Assembly (NCBI GenBank): GCA_949128115.1
Contig: OX421962.1
Location: 60,243,787-60,307,786, forward strand
Direction of reading: 5' to 3'
Source of the DNA: Anaspis maculata
Lineage: Eukaryota; Arthropoda; Insecta; Coleoptera; Scraptiidae
DNA length: 64,000 nucleotides
Below, piece after piece: positions 11,701 to 24,480 of this stretch (positions within the stretch are counted from its first letter, which is position 1; the number at the start of each line of letters is the position of its first letter). A program made the position numbers and the translations under genes. The notes beneath the pieces are model-generated. The model searched no databases. It saw only the letters and a program-made list of their open reading frames with translations, and was not told the DNA's origin.

Positions 11701-14495
11701 GCAGTATATAATCGATTTTTAAGATCAGAATTAAATATCTACTGTACACTGTACGACCATTAACGACACAAAAAACCTGAACGAGAGATCAATCAAATTA
11801 GATATACATTATTATCCTGAGAATAAAGTTTCAGTGTAACCCAGCTGCTTAGAGGAATCCGTTAGCCTTGCTGCACGTACCTTGAATTTTTCAACATGCA
11901 AACGACCCTCGTCTTGAAAAAAAAATTGAAAATCATTCATCTGTGGACATGTGTCGTTAATTTTTGTTTGTCGTAATAGTATTTTAAGAAAGAGATAGAT
12001 TGGTGATTGGTTGCGGAATCAATTCCAACGGGCTTATCCCTCGATAGAAATCTACCACTCAAGTCGCTTTCGAAAGCTACAGAGAGATACTATGAACCGA
12101 TCATAGAAACATTTTTCAAATTCAAACATAATTTTTTCGGTTTGATTGTGATTTTTCTATATTTGAAACTGTTACATTTATAATATTTTGACAGTTTGTT
12201 TGTCAAATGAACCCTTAAGTGCCAGATTTCGTTGTAATCAGGATGATAAAAGACTCCATCAATTTCATGTTATTGAAATAATTTTTTTGCGACACCCTGT
12301 AAATTGATGGTTTCGAAAATTTGCATGGGCAAATTCAAAAAAATCAGCAAAACTCCTCCAAGAATCAGTTTTTCTTTCTGAAATTGTCCCAGGGATAAGG
12401 CAGCTAGTGTGGTGGGGGTCAATCTTAACGTGAACACCCTGTACAAGAGTACAATAATTTATAACAACCCACTTGTGACTGGTATAAACGGATGCGAGAA
12501 TTCTGAAGATAGCATGAACAAATCATTCGTTTATAGGAAACTATGGATTTCCTAAATTAAAAACCTCCATATCAGAGGTAAAATAATTTAGCAACATTGC
12601 CTTGACTCGAGCAAGCGCGATTGTTATTAGTTTCTAATTATATTTTTTAATAAAACATCAGGAATCAACAATAGCCGTTTCGTATAATGTTTATTTAATG
12701 TCTTCCTACTTATATTCGGGATCACTGACGTAGGTTTAGGAGATAACCCACCCACATGGTATTGTGCCTCCCAGTTCGTCTTTCTTAGAAAAACCTTCAA
12801 CCTTTTCAATCATAAAATTTGAAAGCGTATACTCTGCCCTCTTTCTCTTACTGTCTCTATATCTCTCATATCATTTCATATTTCTCTCAATGGATTACCA
12901 TCAATTTTAGAAATATTGACGTGATTATGAGTGTAACGAGCTGATCTGATGCGAGGAAGTTATAAAAGGAAAGTTTCAAATGGCGTTCACTTCCCAGATG
13001 ATTAGAAAAATGCGAGCCATACTCTTACCATATCACACATTGTAAAAGCTTTATAATAGTAATAGTAATTGATATTTTGATTTGAGCGATATACCTGATG
13101 CGATTTAAGTGGTATTTAATTACACTATTGACGTGAAATTTTAATGATTTTAATAGAAAGAACGATCAAGGAGTTGAATCGTAAAAAAAAATCGCGGTTT
13201 CACTTGATTGATGACGACAACCCAATTGTCTATTGCTTTTTCCTAATTAAAGGGGTCAGGTAGTGGTACACCAGATGTAACATGCAAATTACGTCCACCC
13301 ATTGCGTTATATCCAGCCAATTTTACATTGTACAACATGACATATTACAATAGATTATTGTTATATTATTATGTATTGCATAGAGCTCACTAGAAAAACT
13401 TTTTCTGTGAGCATTCACGTCTATTTTGGAAACATAGAGTACCTACGTTTACGCGGTTGCTAACTCCGGTAGCTATTATTATTATTTATATTAAACAACT
13501 TAATTGGCGGCGAAGTTAAACTACTTCTACTTTAGCCCAGGAACCAGGGAAAACAATAAGGAAATAATTGTTTATATGCTAGAAACTAGCTTAAAACGAT
13601 CTGTGTAGTGAGGTTTTAACATAGGTAGTAATTTCCCATTTTGGAAATGTCGGCGTCATGTCGCCATCATCAACAAGAAGTACACCAGCGTGGTTTTTGC
13701 CGAATATCTTAATTTTGGAATTGAAAATTCACTTGGGTCCCTTGGAATATGATATACTATTACATAATATCTTGCTACTGTAAATTTTGATGATTTCAGA
13801 GGGCCTTTGGAGCATTTTACAGGAAAGCTGTGAGCTGACCACTTCTTGAGTGTATTGAGTGAAGCTTACAAAGCAAATGCATATCGATATTGGACTCGTG
13901 ATAGGTGCTTAGAGTCTCGCATAGGCTAAATTGAAGAAATATGTAAAATTTCTCTGATCTGATTTGATTCCTTTAGTACACCCTGTATATGTACAATGTG
14001 ACGTTTTTGACTTTTCAATATTCTTAATCTACGGTTCAAGAGGAAGAGTTTAAGACTATCACCGCAACTATAGCCTGAAGGATTCTCAAGAAGAAAAATT
14101 TGTAACCCCATACCTCTTTTTCCCTAAATTTACCTGAGTGTCCAAATTGATATTCTCAATCCTTTATTTCTCTTTAGTAGTAGACGACCTAGTAGTTGGT
14201 TCGTCGGACAGAATTGCTTCAAATGGTTCCCCGAAGAAGTGTAAAAGTGCAGTAACTTTTCACGTAGTGGCCCTACTACAATCGCCTACAATTGCATACT
14301 TTTGCCACTTTTGGTGGAAATTGGTTGATTGGTTCACGCGGTTAAGAAATATAGCATGTGCAAGAAATTCCACCATTGGGACGGATCTTCGGGAAATTCA
14401 AAAAACAGAATACTTTTTAGCGATTATACTTTGGCAATTCTCATACTTTCATTTTTGATGAGAGATAAATGGAAACAAGTTCCTGTATAGATATA
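8755..14495. other. Non-coding stretch with isolated transposon end-like motifs
   Basis: No supported gene. The 81-codon frame at 9813-10058 is the least random-looking but matches nothing I know. Sequences resembling the right ends of CAGGGTG elements (ACACCCTGTA) occur near 12293, 12433 and 13978, without partners that I could find. These may be truncated copies. Confidence 0.45.
11219..11306. repeat. Imperfect hairpin, about 88 bp
   Basis: GCGGCAATAATATTAATAG...CACAAACCGC faces GCGGTTTGTCACACATG...AATAATTGTCGCC. The arms are about 36 bp with a few mismatches, around an about 16-base loop. Probably a small MITE or remnant. Confidence 0.55.
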
Positions 14496-14754
14496 CAGGG
14501 TCATTCAAAAAACATGTCCACCCCCATTTTTCTAGAGATTGGTTAACGATAGCGAGTTACGGCAAAGACTGTTGGGTTCAGCTGCTTTTTTTGTACGAGG
14601 GCACCTCAAAATTTTAAACAATTTTTTCTCATCGCACATTATTGAGTGATACGTCATTGAAAAGGCCTTGAAAAGTTTCAATGAACAAGTGCAAAAAGTT
14701 TCCAAAAATTTCCAGCGGGTTTCAGTTAATGGAAGAAAACAAAAACCTGGAAAA

Positions 14755-14945
14755 ACCCAGTCGGTAGCACGGTGAGCTCGGCCCCGCTTTCGAGGTCGAA
14801 GGTCCCGGGTTCAAATCCGCACTGGACCAGATGGACTTTTTCACGCGTTCCTTAGTACTGGGGCATTTACTGTCGTGCGGTGATGCCCCGGGAAAAGAGA
14901 TGAAACGAGAAAGCTATCGAAACAAAACCCCACTGACAATTCACC
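14755..14945 (+). mobile_element. tRNA-derived SINE, copy 1
   Basis: The 5' part looks like a tRNA-derived RNA polymerase III promoter. There is an A-box-like TAGCACGGTGAGCTCGG (14764-14780) and a B-box GGTTCAAATCC (14808-14818), followed by a non-tRNA body (GGACTTTTTCACGCGTTCC, GGTGATGCCCCGGGAA). A copy matching over about 190 bp lies at 57600-57797 on the other strand, which identifies it as dispersed. It sits in the left part of the 14496 foldback. No RT gene is nearby, as expected for a SINE. Confidence 0.8.
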
Positions 14946-15290
14946 TCATTCCTTATAATGGAGTATTATACTAAAAAAATTTTTTGATTGAAATGGAAAC
15001 TACATTGAAAAATAATTGACCCGTGTTTTTTTATTCACTCAAAAACCGTACCGTTTGGGCGCAATAAATAAATAACATCAACTAGTTCTGACGTCACAGC
15101 GAGTCACCGCCTATACTGCCTGCGTAAATGACGTCAGAAATAGGCAGAATATAGGAATTTCGTTTATTTATTGTGGCCAAACGATACGATTTTTGGCTGA
15201 ATAAAAAAATACGGGTCAGTTATTTTTCAATATAGTTTCTGATTCCATCGAAAAAAAAATATTTTTTCAAAAGGATAATTCTCTTATAGA
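14940..15290. repeat. Inverted repeat around a dyad, about 350 bp
   Basis: GAAATGGAAACTACATTGAA and TGACCCGTGTTTTTTTATTC on the left face TTCAATATAGTTTC and GAATAAAAAAATACGGGTCA on the right. TGACGTCA-like motifs are near the centre (15089, 15128). It is nested in the 14496 foldback and has no coding capacity. Confidence 0.7.
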
Positions 15291-15635
15291 GGCCGTCAGG
15301 TGTATTCTAAGGTCATTGGTGAAAACACCCCTCCAAAATGACCTACCATAAACATTCAGGTAGTTTTCACTTTTTCAGGAAGATTTTCAGTGTTGTTCGT
15401 TGTTCGGGTTATTATCTTAACGAATACACCTCTAGGTTCGATATATTATCGCTTACATCTCGATTTACACTCGGATCCCCTCGTGAAAATCCTCGATGTA
15501 GCTATAATACACCTCACATATGGGTGTATTACATACGACAATACCCCACTGATCCAAACATATTTTCGTTGTGTTATCGTCAATACTGTTATCGTTACTG
15601 AAAAAACCTCACTGGAAAACCTGCTAATAACCTAG

Positions 15636-15759
15636 TACCATGCGATCAACAAAATTCGGAATTGGGGTAGGCTGTGACCTGGTCAAATTTCAGGATGTCA
15701 AGCTGCTTTCGGCCAGGGCACAGCCTACCCCAATTCCGAATTTTGTTGATCGCACGGTA
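15636..15759. mobile_element. 124-bp hairpin MITE, copy C
   Basis: It starts TACCATGCGATCAACAAAAT and ends with the near inverse ATTTTGTTGATCGCACGGTA, so TA lies at both ends. The stem continues through TTCGGAATTGGGG and TAGGCTGTGACCTGGTCA to a roughly 25-bp loop. Its length is identical to the copies at 18520 and 21119, but its mid-stem and loop sequences differ from theirs. Confidence 0.85.
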
Positions 15760-15785
15760 GTTCATGCAGGGCAACAAACAAAAAG

Positions 15786-16088
15786 TTGAAAAACACGTTT
15801 TTATGTATAAAATGAGAATTTTTTCAAACTTTATCCTTAGAACTCATTGAAACGGTCAGTATGATGTGTAACTCAGTATGTATGCAATAGCTATTGTAAA
15901 ATTTTGAGGCAATTAGATTTTACCTATCAAAATCTTCATTTCGGATAATCTCAAAATTTCAAAATAGTCATTGCTTATTGAGTTGCACATCATACTGGCC
16001 GTTTTGTTGAGTTCTATTGAATGCAGTCTGCAGTTTGAAAAAATTCTCATTGATTCTTATTTTATACATTAAAACGTATTTTTCCAGG
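15786..16088. repeat. Inverted repeat, about 300 bp, with internal dyad
   Basis: GAAAAACACGTTTTTATGTA and GAGAATTTTTTCAAAC on the left face GTTTGAAAAAATTCTC and TACATTAAAACGTATTTTTC on the right. An inner pair (CAGTATGATGTGTAACTCA at 15856 and its inverse at 15979-16001) continues the stem. Nested in the 14496 foldback. Confidence 0.75.
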
Positions 16089-16379
16089 TTTACCGCTCCA
16101 AATAATTTTCGGAAACTTCTTGCATTATGTTGATTGAAACTTTTTAAGGCCTTTCCAATGACGTATCACGTAATATTGTGCAGTGGAAAAAATTTGTGCA
16201 AAATTTTTGAGGTGCCCTCGCCCTCGTTTTGGTGAAGTAGTTTTGTTGACATCTCGTAGAACTTGACCAATAAAAGCAGCTGAACCCAACAGTCTTTTCC
16301 CCAACTCGCTATCGTTAACCAATCTCTAGAAGAATGGGGGTGGACACTCGGGTGGACATGTTTTTTGACTGACCCTGTA

Positions 16380-18519
16380 TATGGGTCAAAAAATGTGTCC
16401 CAAAGGCCAGTCATTTTGCATCGAGTTTTTAACTTGGCACGCTTTTTACTAGCCCGGCACAAATCTTCTTCCACACCATTATCGTTTTCTACCACAAATC
16501 GAGATTTACATCACAGATTATCATCAATTTGTCGCCGATTGATGATGAGCTGCTATCTTGAACTAGATTTGACTCACTAAACGCATTATTCTCAACACAA
16601 ATATCAATTTTCACAACTTAGGTACTCTAATGGAAGAAGCCGCGAAATTGATTATACAAGCCAGACGCAGTCATAGTAGCCCATCATGTTGAGACATGTT
16701 TTCAGTGAAGACACGATCGATTGGTTTCAAGATGCAAATTGTTCGACAAATCCAATCTGAAGTTAAATTTGGGGAAACCCAGGCTGACGGTGACGTATGC
16801 TTCCAAGTTCCACTGAAGACACCGGTTGGTTCCACGTGCAGAGTGTTCAAAATAACATGAAGGCATAAAGTCAGCCGGAAGTCTCATTTGAAAAGCTCAT
16901 ATAGGTAGCATTAACATGTATCATTCATCCGAAAGCTCACAGAAGAAATTGAAGCATTGATCGTCTCATTTGATTCTAAAATATCCTGCAGAAGTATACA
17001 TTTCTTCTTGCTGAATACTGAATACACACTGTTCGAGTTTGGAAACAATTTGGGAAGAGGTTTCTAGGTTCAATAAAAAGCCCTTTCACTTCAAATCATA
17101 ATTCAGCTTTACTTTAAGAGTATTATGATAAAATTCTGTTGCGTAATGTATGTTATCAAAGCATGCAGAATCCGTAAAAGAGTAACATTTTATTGCATTA
17201 GATGGGTTTACCGCGAAAGGATTGTTCTATTTTTATTTGTATCCATCAACCTAGGTCAAGCACATGCCACGGCAATAAATCTAGAAATGATTCGCCACAA
17301 CTAATAACTCAAGTGAAATTTTGCACCTTTCTGCAGACTGTAACGAAGTACCGTAGCAAATGGACGAATATAAATCGAATCATGGCTCTGCCGATGCCTA
17401 TACATACACATTAATGGATCCTTCCTCTTCGTTATCTCCCACTCGATCACCTACTACCTCCTGGAGGTATTGTTGTGCGGCTCTCGCATGCCGGCTTATT
17501 TCTACTTCTTGTATACCGTACACCACACCATACAGATTTTGCTTTTTACCTCTTCCACCATACCTGCTTTCAGTCAGCAGTCAGTTCGGCAGTTTGCACA
17601 ATATGCAGAGCACGCTTATCTACCAGCAGTCCTCTTCTTCAGAGTCATGCCGCCGTTTTGTTGAGAATGATCGGGACTTTTCACGGAAGCAGGGCATCAA
17701 CCTCTTTCTGCGTTTTTACAAAATCATCTGTTTTCCAGTGGTGTTATGTCGGCCGTAAACCATGTTTCATACATGTGTGACTTGTAATAAACATATTATA
17801 CGTGATTTTTTTCTCCTTCGTCGTGTGATCTTTGATGTACTGCAGCAGACTGCAGAAGATAAGGTCTGCAACATAAGTGTAATAAGAGTGCAACGGAATG
17901 TGAAGTCTTGGAATATTTCGTTTTGCCCGCCGAATTCTGAATGTGGATTGAGGTCAGTTTACGATAGAATCAACACCGAAACCTTGAATTTTAATTTACC
18001 GGCAAGAATAAGATTCAATTAGGTGCTGCAGTCGAGGATCCGAGCGATTTGTAACCAAGGAAATCCATTTACGATGCCAAATTGTTCGATTTCAATTGAC
18101 ACTTAACTTGCCATCGCAATGGACACTGGCCACAAGTACACTTGACGAATAATTTGGTTCCGAACTGTTTTTCACAGTTTTATTTTGGTCTAATTAATTT
18201 CAATCAGTTAAACTTCCAGTGCTGGACATGACGCAACAATTTATTTTGGTTTCCACTCTGGAATTATATTCGATCAGTTCAGAATAATTTATTAGAATCG
18301 AATAGATTTTTTCCTGATAAACTACCTATTTGCTAATAATTGTCCAGTAACATTTAATCTTCATAGGATATTTTTGCCATTAACAAAACCATGAATCAAA
18401 GGTCACTTGATTCTTTTTCATTTGCTTTTCTTATTGACAGAGATGTTGACCGTCGTGGCTGTTTTCGCGGTCTTCAAATTTCCCTTGCTACAAGCAATCG
18501 CGTATCCTTAGCTAGTTAC
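16380..18519. other. Non-coding stretch, no gene recognised
   Basis: It contains several overlapping frames of 60-130 codons (about 17.2-18.0 kb), but none shows a known motif, splice-supported structure or biased composition. I see nothing I can call. Confidence 0.5.
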
Positions 18520-18643
18520 TACCGTATGATCAAAAACTTTTCTACTTGCGGTAGGCTGTGGCCTGGTCATTGGCAGACAAACGAGGCTGATTTTGGCCAG
18601 GCCACAGCCTACTGCAAGTAGAAAAGTTTTTGATCATACGGTA
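18520..18643. mobile_element. 124-bp hairpin MITE, copy A
   Basis: It begins TACCGTATGATCAAAAA and ends TTTTTGATCATACGGTA, a perfect inverse. The mid-stem CTTTTCTACTTGCGGTA pairs with TACTGCAAGTAGAAAAG with one mismatch, followed by TAGGCTGTGGCCTGGTCA and a loop containing GGCAGACAAACGAGGCTG. TA lies at each end, suggesting TA target duplication. Non-coding. Confidence 0.9.
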
Positions 18644-21118
18644 CCAGTACCTATCTATCATCGTCCAGTCGATGCATGCAATACATTTTGCGATATTATT
18701 TGTCAAAAAAAACAACTCCGAAGTGGCAGTGCCAAAATTGCATTGCACAAATTCCGGAAGTGCAAAAAGCTCTATGATTGGCACAGAAGATAGCAAAGTA
18801 TTGCTAAATCCCCAATAAAAATGTCGAAACGATACTAGTAGCAACGCTAATAGGGACAAGTCATATAAAAAAGTGCAAGCTAGGTATCTATCGATTTCGC
18901 GAACCGGAAAAGAATATTCCAGAAAACGCATGGTCTCTCCCGTTTATTGTCATTTCCGTTATGGAAGCTTATTAGTAAGACACACATCAGCCTCGTAAAT
19001 TGCCCATACTGGATGCACAACGGCATCTTTTATTCATGTGTTAAAACTGCATGGCACGGAAGCTCAATCCGGGAGTACATTCTATATTATTTAGTGTATT
19101 AAGATTGTAATCTCGAATGTTTTTCTGTGAACAATCTGCTCGTGGATGGAAAAATTATAATTTAATTACGAAAGTCGTTAGCAGAACTGATACTACTGAC
19201 CGTTTCTAGTATTCTTGTTCTAAAAAAAAAAGATAGTACTTCCAACTACCTATAATTCTCGTGCTACTTCATTTGCACTCACGTACCTAGTATGTGTGCA
19301 ATATTACACAAATTATGTTCCATGTTCCGCCTACACTGCACAACATCACTACCGAAAAAAGTGGAACAATATGTTAATCATTATTGTTGAAAGTTAACGG
19401 TCAATGAACATTAGGGTACTATACTTCTATTACTTCTTACTATAGAGCACTTTGCAATTCCAGTGAATAACTGCATCGCATGTCATTGCTTATTTTATTA
19501 TTTTTTCCAGTTTCAAATTCATTTATTAGGAATGAAAAAATATAATAAAATGACAGATTGACAGAATAACACAAATAAAAAAAAATCGATAAATGAATAA
19601 ATAACTAAATAAATAAGAGATAGATTATTATTATTTCGATAGAATGGGGAAGTGAGCTAACAAATAATTGCTAATTATTGTTGATAGGATTGAGAGCCAT
19701 AGATGAAAAGAGGTCAAAATATTTTTAAATTTTCTCGGAAGGAAACGTGCGTTTTACTGCATATTGGATATCAAACTAAATTGCAACTGTAAAAAATAAA
19801 AATAGATCAAAAACGGAAAGTGTGTGAAAATATAATAAAAAATCACCTTGTTGGCAGCAGGTGCGCGTTTTTTTTGCGTAAGCTCACCCGACCTCGCTCT
19901 TCAATGCTGTTAGCGGTGCACTTCAGTTAAAATGGTCAACAAAAATAAGTGTAGTAGTCGATATTTTCATCGGTTTTTAAAACCAGACAGCTTTACTTCG
20001 GTCGGTTTTGGTTGTTTGGACTGTTCGATTCTTCAGCTATCGAACCCAGCCATTGCGAGATACGAAGAAAACCAAATAACGACTTTACAAGGTGTCAAAT
20101 AAAACAGTGCAAATCTCTTGAAGGTTTAGCCGACCTCCATTTTGCCGAGAAATTTTTTTCGTGTGTACCCAGAACAAAAATATGAAATATGAAGAATGAC
20201 GTCTTCCCTCAAAGTGATTATCGATTTATCCCCATATTTTTATTTTTAAAAAAGTTGAACAATTTTTTCTCCAATCTACACTTTTTGGAATTTGCTTTCC
20301 AATTTTCTATATTATCGAGATTTTGACAAAAATCGATAGTTCTACATAAAAAAAAGTGTCCCCCCCCCTTAACCCCCTGAAACACATTCTCGCTATTTAT
20401 ACCCTTAAAATGTTTACCCCGATCAATGCCCAAAACCACTCCTGCGGACCAGCTTGCTGGACCGGGTATTAGGATCAGCATGATACCAGAACAGCATCGA
20501 GTCATATCAGATTCACCTTTGATTTGAACAATGACGCGTCCCCGTAGGTACTAACACCTAGTACTCATTCGCTTTATTAAGTGCATTTTAGAGGAGTGCA
20601 TTAGTTGTTGTTAGTTGAATTTTCAAAAAGTCCTCTCTTGTCTGTACTAATCTGTGTTTTAATTTTGCATTTTTTTTGTGTCTAATAATAGAGGTTTTTA
20701 ATTAAGCAGTCCTCTATGTCGAAGGACACCCTTATGACCGCGCAGGTTTTGCTACCTCACTTTATTGAAGACCTCTATTCAGGAGTGCTGATGAAGTTAC
20801 AGCTATGGAACAGATATATTCAAGTGGAGAATTTTATCATACGTGAATCAATTTCACTTCAACTCGGAATGTATTGTTGTGATAAGTAGATTATATTAGA
20901 TAATATTCATTTGGGCCGATTTTGATGGAATTCAAAAATTTTGGTATTCGAATTTTGAATAAAAATTATTGGTGTCATGTAGTTCTTTGAGGGGGAATCT
21001 GTATATAGGTGTAGCACTGTACAGTCTACTCGTCTGCACACCGAAAATGCGCTCATATGACTCACGCCCGTGAGGACTTTGCTGTTGTTTTTAGGAATTA
21101 TGTTGGATGTTGACTACC
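18644..21118. other. Non-coding stretch, no gene recognised
   Basis: AT-rich DNA, including an A/T-simple stretch near 19500-19640 and a C-run near 20360. A broken frame near 19930-20180 has a faint THAP-like look but was not called. No RNA gene was seen. Confidence 0.5.
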
Positions 21119-21242
21119 TACCGTATGATCAAAAACCTTCCTCCCCTAGGCAGGCTGTGGTCTGGTCATTGGCAGGCAAACGAGGCTGATTTTGGCCAGG
21201 CCACAGCCTGCCTAGAGGAGGAAATTTTTTGATCATACGGTA
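21119..21242. mobile_element. 124-bp hairpin MITE, copy B
   Basis: Its termini, TACCGTATGATCAAAAA and its inverse, match copy A, and its loop and inner stem are almost identical to A. The mid-stem is CCTTCCTCCCCTAGGCA instead, and the other arm carries the matching complement (TGCCTAGAGGAGGAAAT, three mismatches). Ends are bordered by TA. Non-coding. Confidence 0.9.
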
Positions 21243-24026
21243 TACCTATTTATGTAGTATGTTACGCGTTCTCGCCTGTTACGTTACACGCCCTCGTCTA
21301 TTCTACCCCATATGGTAAAGAAGTTCCACTTTCAGAATATAAATAAATTATCCAAATCTAATCCAGAAAATCGCCTTTTTTTATTGGCGCTTCCTATCTC
21401 CTCTGCAATCAACAAAGATACCGAGACCAGGTATGCGATGCGCTCGTATATGTACATAAACTTTATATTTAGAGTGTGCAGTGCACACTTGATGGTAAAT
21501 GGCGATTCTCGTTTGTGTATAACCACTGCCCACGCGATTATGATTGAACTTGTAGGTCGCAGACGAGGTCAATACTTTCATATTATTACTGATCAGTTTG
21601 TTTTTCCAACGTCGCTTCTAATCGGAACCAACTAGGTATGATGGGAAGTCGCAAGGAAAGAATTTCCATCACGATGGCTGTGATAATGCTTCCGCCTTCT
21701 TCGTTTTTACTGACATGAGCCTGTCATGATTGCCAGGCTTCTTGTTTTCGATTTTTGAAATCACTCTCGATGGTTGTGGTTGAAGCGACCGGTGGAGGTA
21801 CCAATCTCTGACATGAATCAGCCTTCAGAGAGCTGGTTTATTAATTAAGCAGAGTCGTTATGTGAGTATATTGGCAATAAAACTGGTGACTTTTGACTTG
21901 AGGGCGTGTTCCGCGGTGGGTAATAATTATTATCGATAGTTACTATGGTTATGAACTATAAAATGGGAAATGCTTCTATCACTGTATTGTCATCTGTAAC
22001 ACAAAACAACTTTCGTTTTCAATCAAATCGATTTTATGCGTCCATGCACATTCGGCCAGGTTCTTTATGTTTTTCTATTCTGCCAGCAAAGCACAGAATT
22101 TTTTTGTTTTGTTTCGCGTACTTTTCCGTGAAAGTTTTCGATTTTTGAGAATATCCCGATCGAAAGTGGGATGTTCCCACCACCGCACACCGGCTTGCGT
22201 TGTTACCACCAACCCCCGCATGTTATGCAAAGTCGTTACAGATTACAACCTGAATTATTACCTTGACTTTGACACATCGGCGTTGTTTGTGATACCTACT
22301 CGAGGTGTTGGACAAATAGGATTTGCCATACGCGATGTTGTTAGAAGTAAAGAAGAAGAAAACGCGGACAGAGCCTATCCAAATCCAATTATATTTGGCC
22401 CCAGGCTGCTAAGTTATAACAGAGAATGGTTGGTGCCATATATCACGTAAAATTAGAATTAGAAATGAGTCGAAGCTGCATTACGCTGTTGTTTAATGCG
22501 GTGTTGTCTTTTTACTGTCGCATTCTTGTTACATAGCTGGATAAATCAAGAAATACTATTTCCATGTTTTATGTGGAGCACTCGGAGCAGCTATGTATGT
22601 TACTTGGCATTATCCTTGTTGCTACCGAGGAACCGAGAAGGAAGTTCAGCTGACACTGAACTCATCATTCCGTCTGATCCTGCACTGATATCGTTTTTGA
22701 ACCGATGTCACCGACATATTTATATGTTTATTGATTTATTGTTGTTTTATGTTGGGTAATTTTTAGCGCACTGCCCAAAAGGCAATGGCGCGTTTAGCTG
22801 CACTTTTTTCGTCGGTCTGTCTGTCACGGGAGCTGCTCCTCAGGGGAAAGAGCTATCAATTTGGTATAAAGAATAATCGATTGTCTATTTCTCTCGCATG
22901 TCAAATTAACAGAAATTTTGCCTAAATAACGACCAACTACAATACTAACTGAACCTGTGCCTGAAATTTACGGGATGCGGCGAAGTACTTTATTTGGTAG
23001 GGCTTCGTGGGCACATATGTAATGTTATATTTATAGAAGACTTTCAAAGAAATCTCTACCTCGATACGACAATCGGGTCAGTAGTTATGAATTTTCGAAA
23101 ATGACCATCCCCAAACGTATGTCGGCGTCGGCATGGGATCTGTACATTGATTACAATGCTGCAAGCTCCATGAGATGGATAGGGATGGGATGGGACCCCT
23201 TTTTAGTGGTAGGTATGTATTTTATGTTCACTGATTCACTACGAGAAAGTGCGCTGCTGAGCCTCACGTCCGTGAGCACATATTGCCGTTGCTAAGTTGG
23301 TTTCATTCTGCTAGTATGGAATCACCATAGTTCCGGGGTTTACACAGTGTATTGTATTGTCAAAAACTCCTTAGTGCTGTCATTGCTTTGTTGACTCTCC
23401 AATGACAAAGTTCCACAATCTCAACTGTCACTCAAGTGAATTAACTAAATCCTAAAAAAACGTCTTCACGTGAAAAAAACAGCCTACTGAGAAAAAGGTC
23501 ACGTCCACATTAATCAATCGAAAATTCGATTTGGATATTGCGACAAGAATAAATGAAGCGAGTGTTTTCAATTTTGGAATGAATATCATGAATGCCGTAT
23601 AGTTTTGTCAAGGACGCACAAACGAGGACATGCGTTAACATATTTTGAGGATGGTCGTTGCACAGCCTAGGACACTGGGTTAATGCTCTCGGCTCTGCCC
23701 GGTTATTTTGAAATATTAATTGAAGATGTGAAATTTTCTTCTGCTTTGGGCATCTCGATGTGGGTTTCCGCCGTGGGAGGTTGTAGGCGCCCCGCGTGTG
23801 GGGCCCGCGGCGTTCGATCGCGCCTCAGATACCAGATACCGCGGCTTTATGTTCGGTTCGCCATATATGCACTTTTATCGCGGTAAAATGATGCACTTAA
23901 CATCACGATCATCTATTATTCTGCCAAAAATACACACACCCGCAACTCACACACCCGCTTTTTTGCGGATGTACCGTAAGGTGTCGTTTAACTTTGAATA
24001 TAGGCAATCTTCACCGCGTGTGATTT
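21243..24026. other. Non-coding stretch, no gene recognised
   Basis: Longest frame is 22067-22450 (+, 127 codons). Its C-terminal part looks moderately protein-like but matches no family I recognise, and it has no evident splice context. A fragment near 22770-22840 (with GTCGGTCTGTCTGTCACGGG) resembles a dispersed repeat also seen near 61400-61660. Confidence 0.45.
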
Positions 24027-24480
24027 AGGGAGGGTTTAGTCAGCGTATTTAGCCGCAAGATTTAATTTTAGCCGTAAGCGCTGCATCGCTTATTGGCTAT
24101 TTCGGGGGAGGCTGGTTCATAATACCCTTGACAGACTGGAAAACTTGATGATCATTAAGCGTAAATTACGATATAAATGACCAGTGTGTCACGTCGTCAT
24201 TTAGTTAATGATCATTTAGAGTCATTTAGGACCTTAATGGTCATTAACTAGGAGTAACCATAATCGCCGAATAATCGCCGGTGGTCGTGCATCATCGCCG
24301 TGATTTTTTAATACTATTGGCCAGCTTTTCTGCAATGAATCGCGATATCTGTCATTTGTCATCAAGCTTGTCATTTCAGTACGCCATTCAGACACGTATT
24401 TCTGGAATGGAGGAACTGGATTTTGTGTCTTGCTTCTTGCAACAACATTTCTTGTACCAAATTATGAGATAATGCCCGTA

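Larger units (their letters stand above)
14496..16377. mobile_element. 1.88-kb TA-flanked foldback transposon with nested insertions
   Basis: The left end CAGGGTCATTCAAAAAACAT and the right end ATGTTTTTTGACTGACCCTG are inverse, and TATA borders both sides. Arms of about 160 bp pair across GGTTAACGATAGCGAGTT (14533) and its inverse (16305). Inside are a tRNA-derived SINE, a short inverted repeat, a 124-bp hairpin element and another inverted repeat. It has no transposase frame. It shares the CAGGGT terminus and TA target with the elements at 2160 and 33677, suggesting one superfamily. Confidence 0.85.

Noticed and set aside
14764..14818. Functional tRNA gene
   Set aside because: A and B boxes are present but the acceptor stem does not close, and the same unit with a non-tRNA body recurs at 57.7 kb, so it is a SINE.
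17202..17780. Several overlapping frames of 64-132 codons in three phases
   Set aside because: Overlap in all three phases is what a stop-poor stretch gives. No motif seen in any of them.
19930..20180. Faint THAP-domain look (MVNKNKC...HRF, then LHFAEKFF in another frame)
   Set aside because: The Cys/His spacing is not met and the pieces are in different frames. Too weak to call.
22067..22450. 127-codon + strand frame
   Set aside because: No known motif, no splice context and composition like the flanks. Left as unassigned open sequence.
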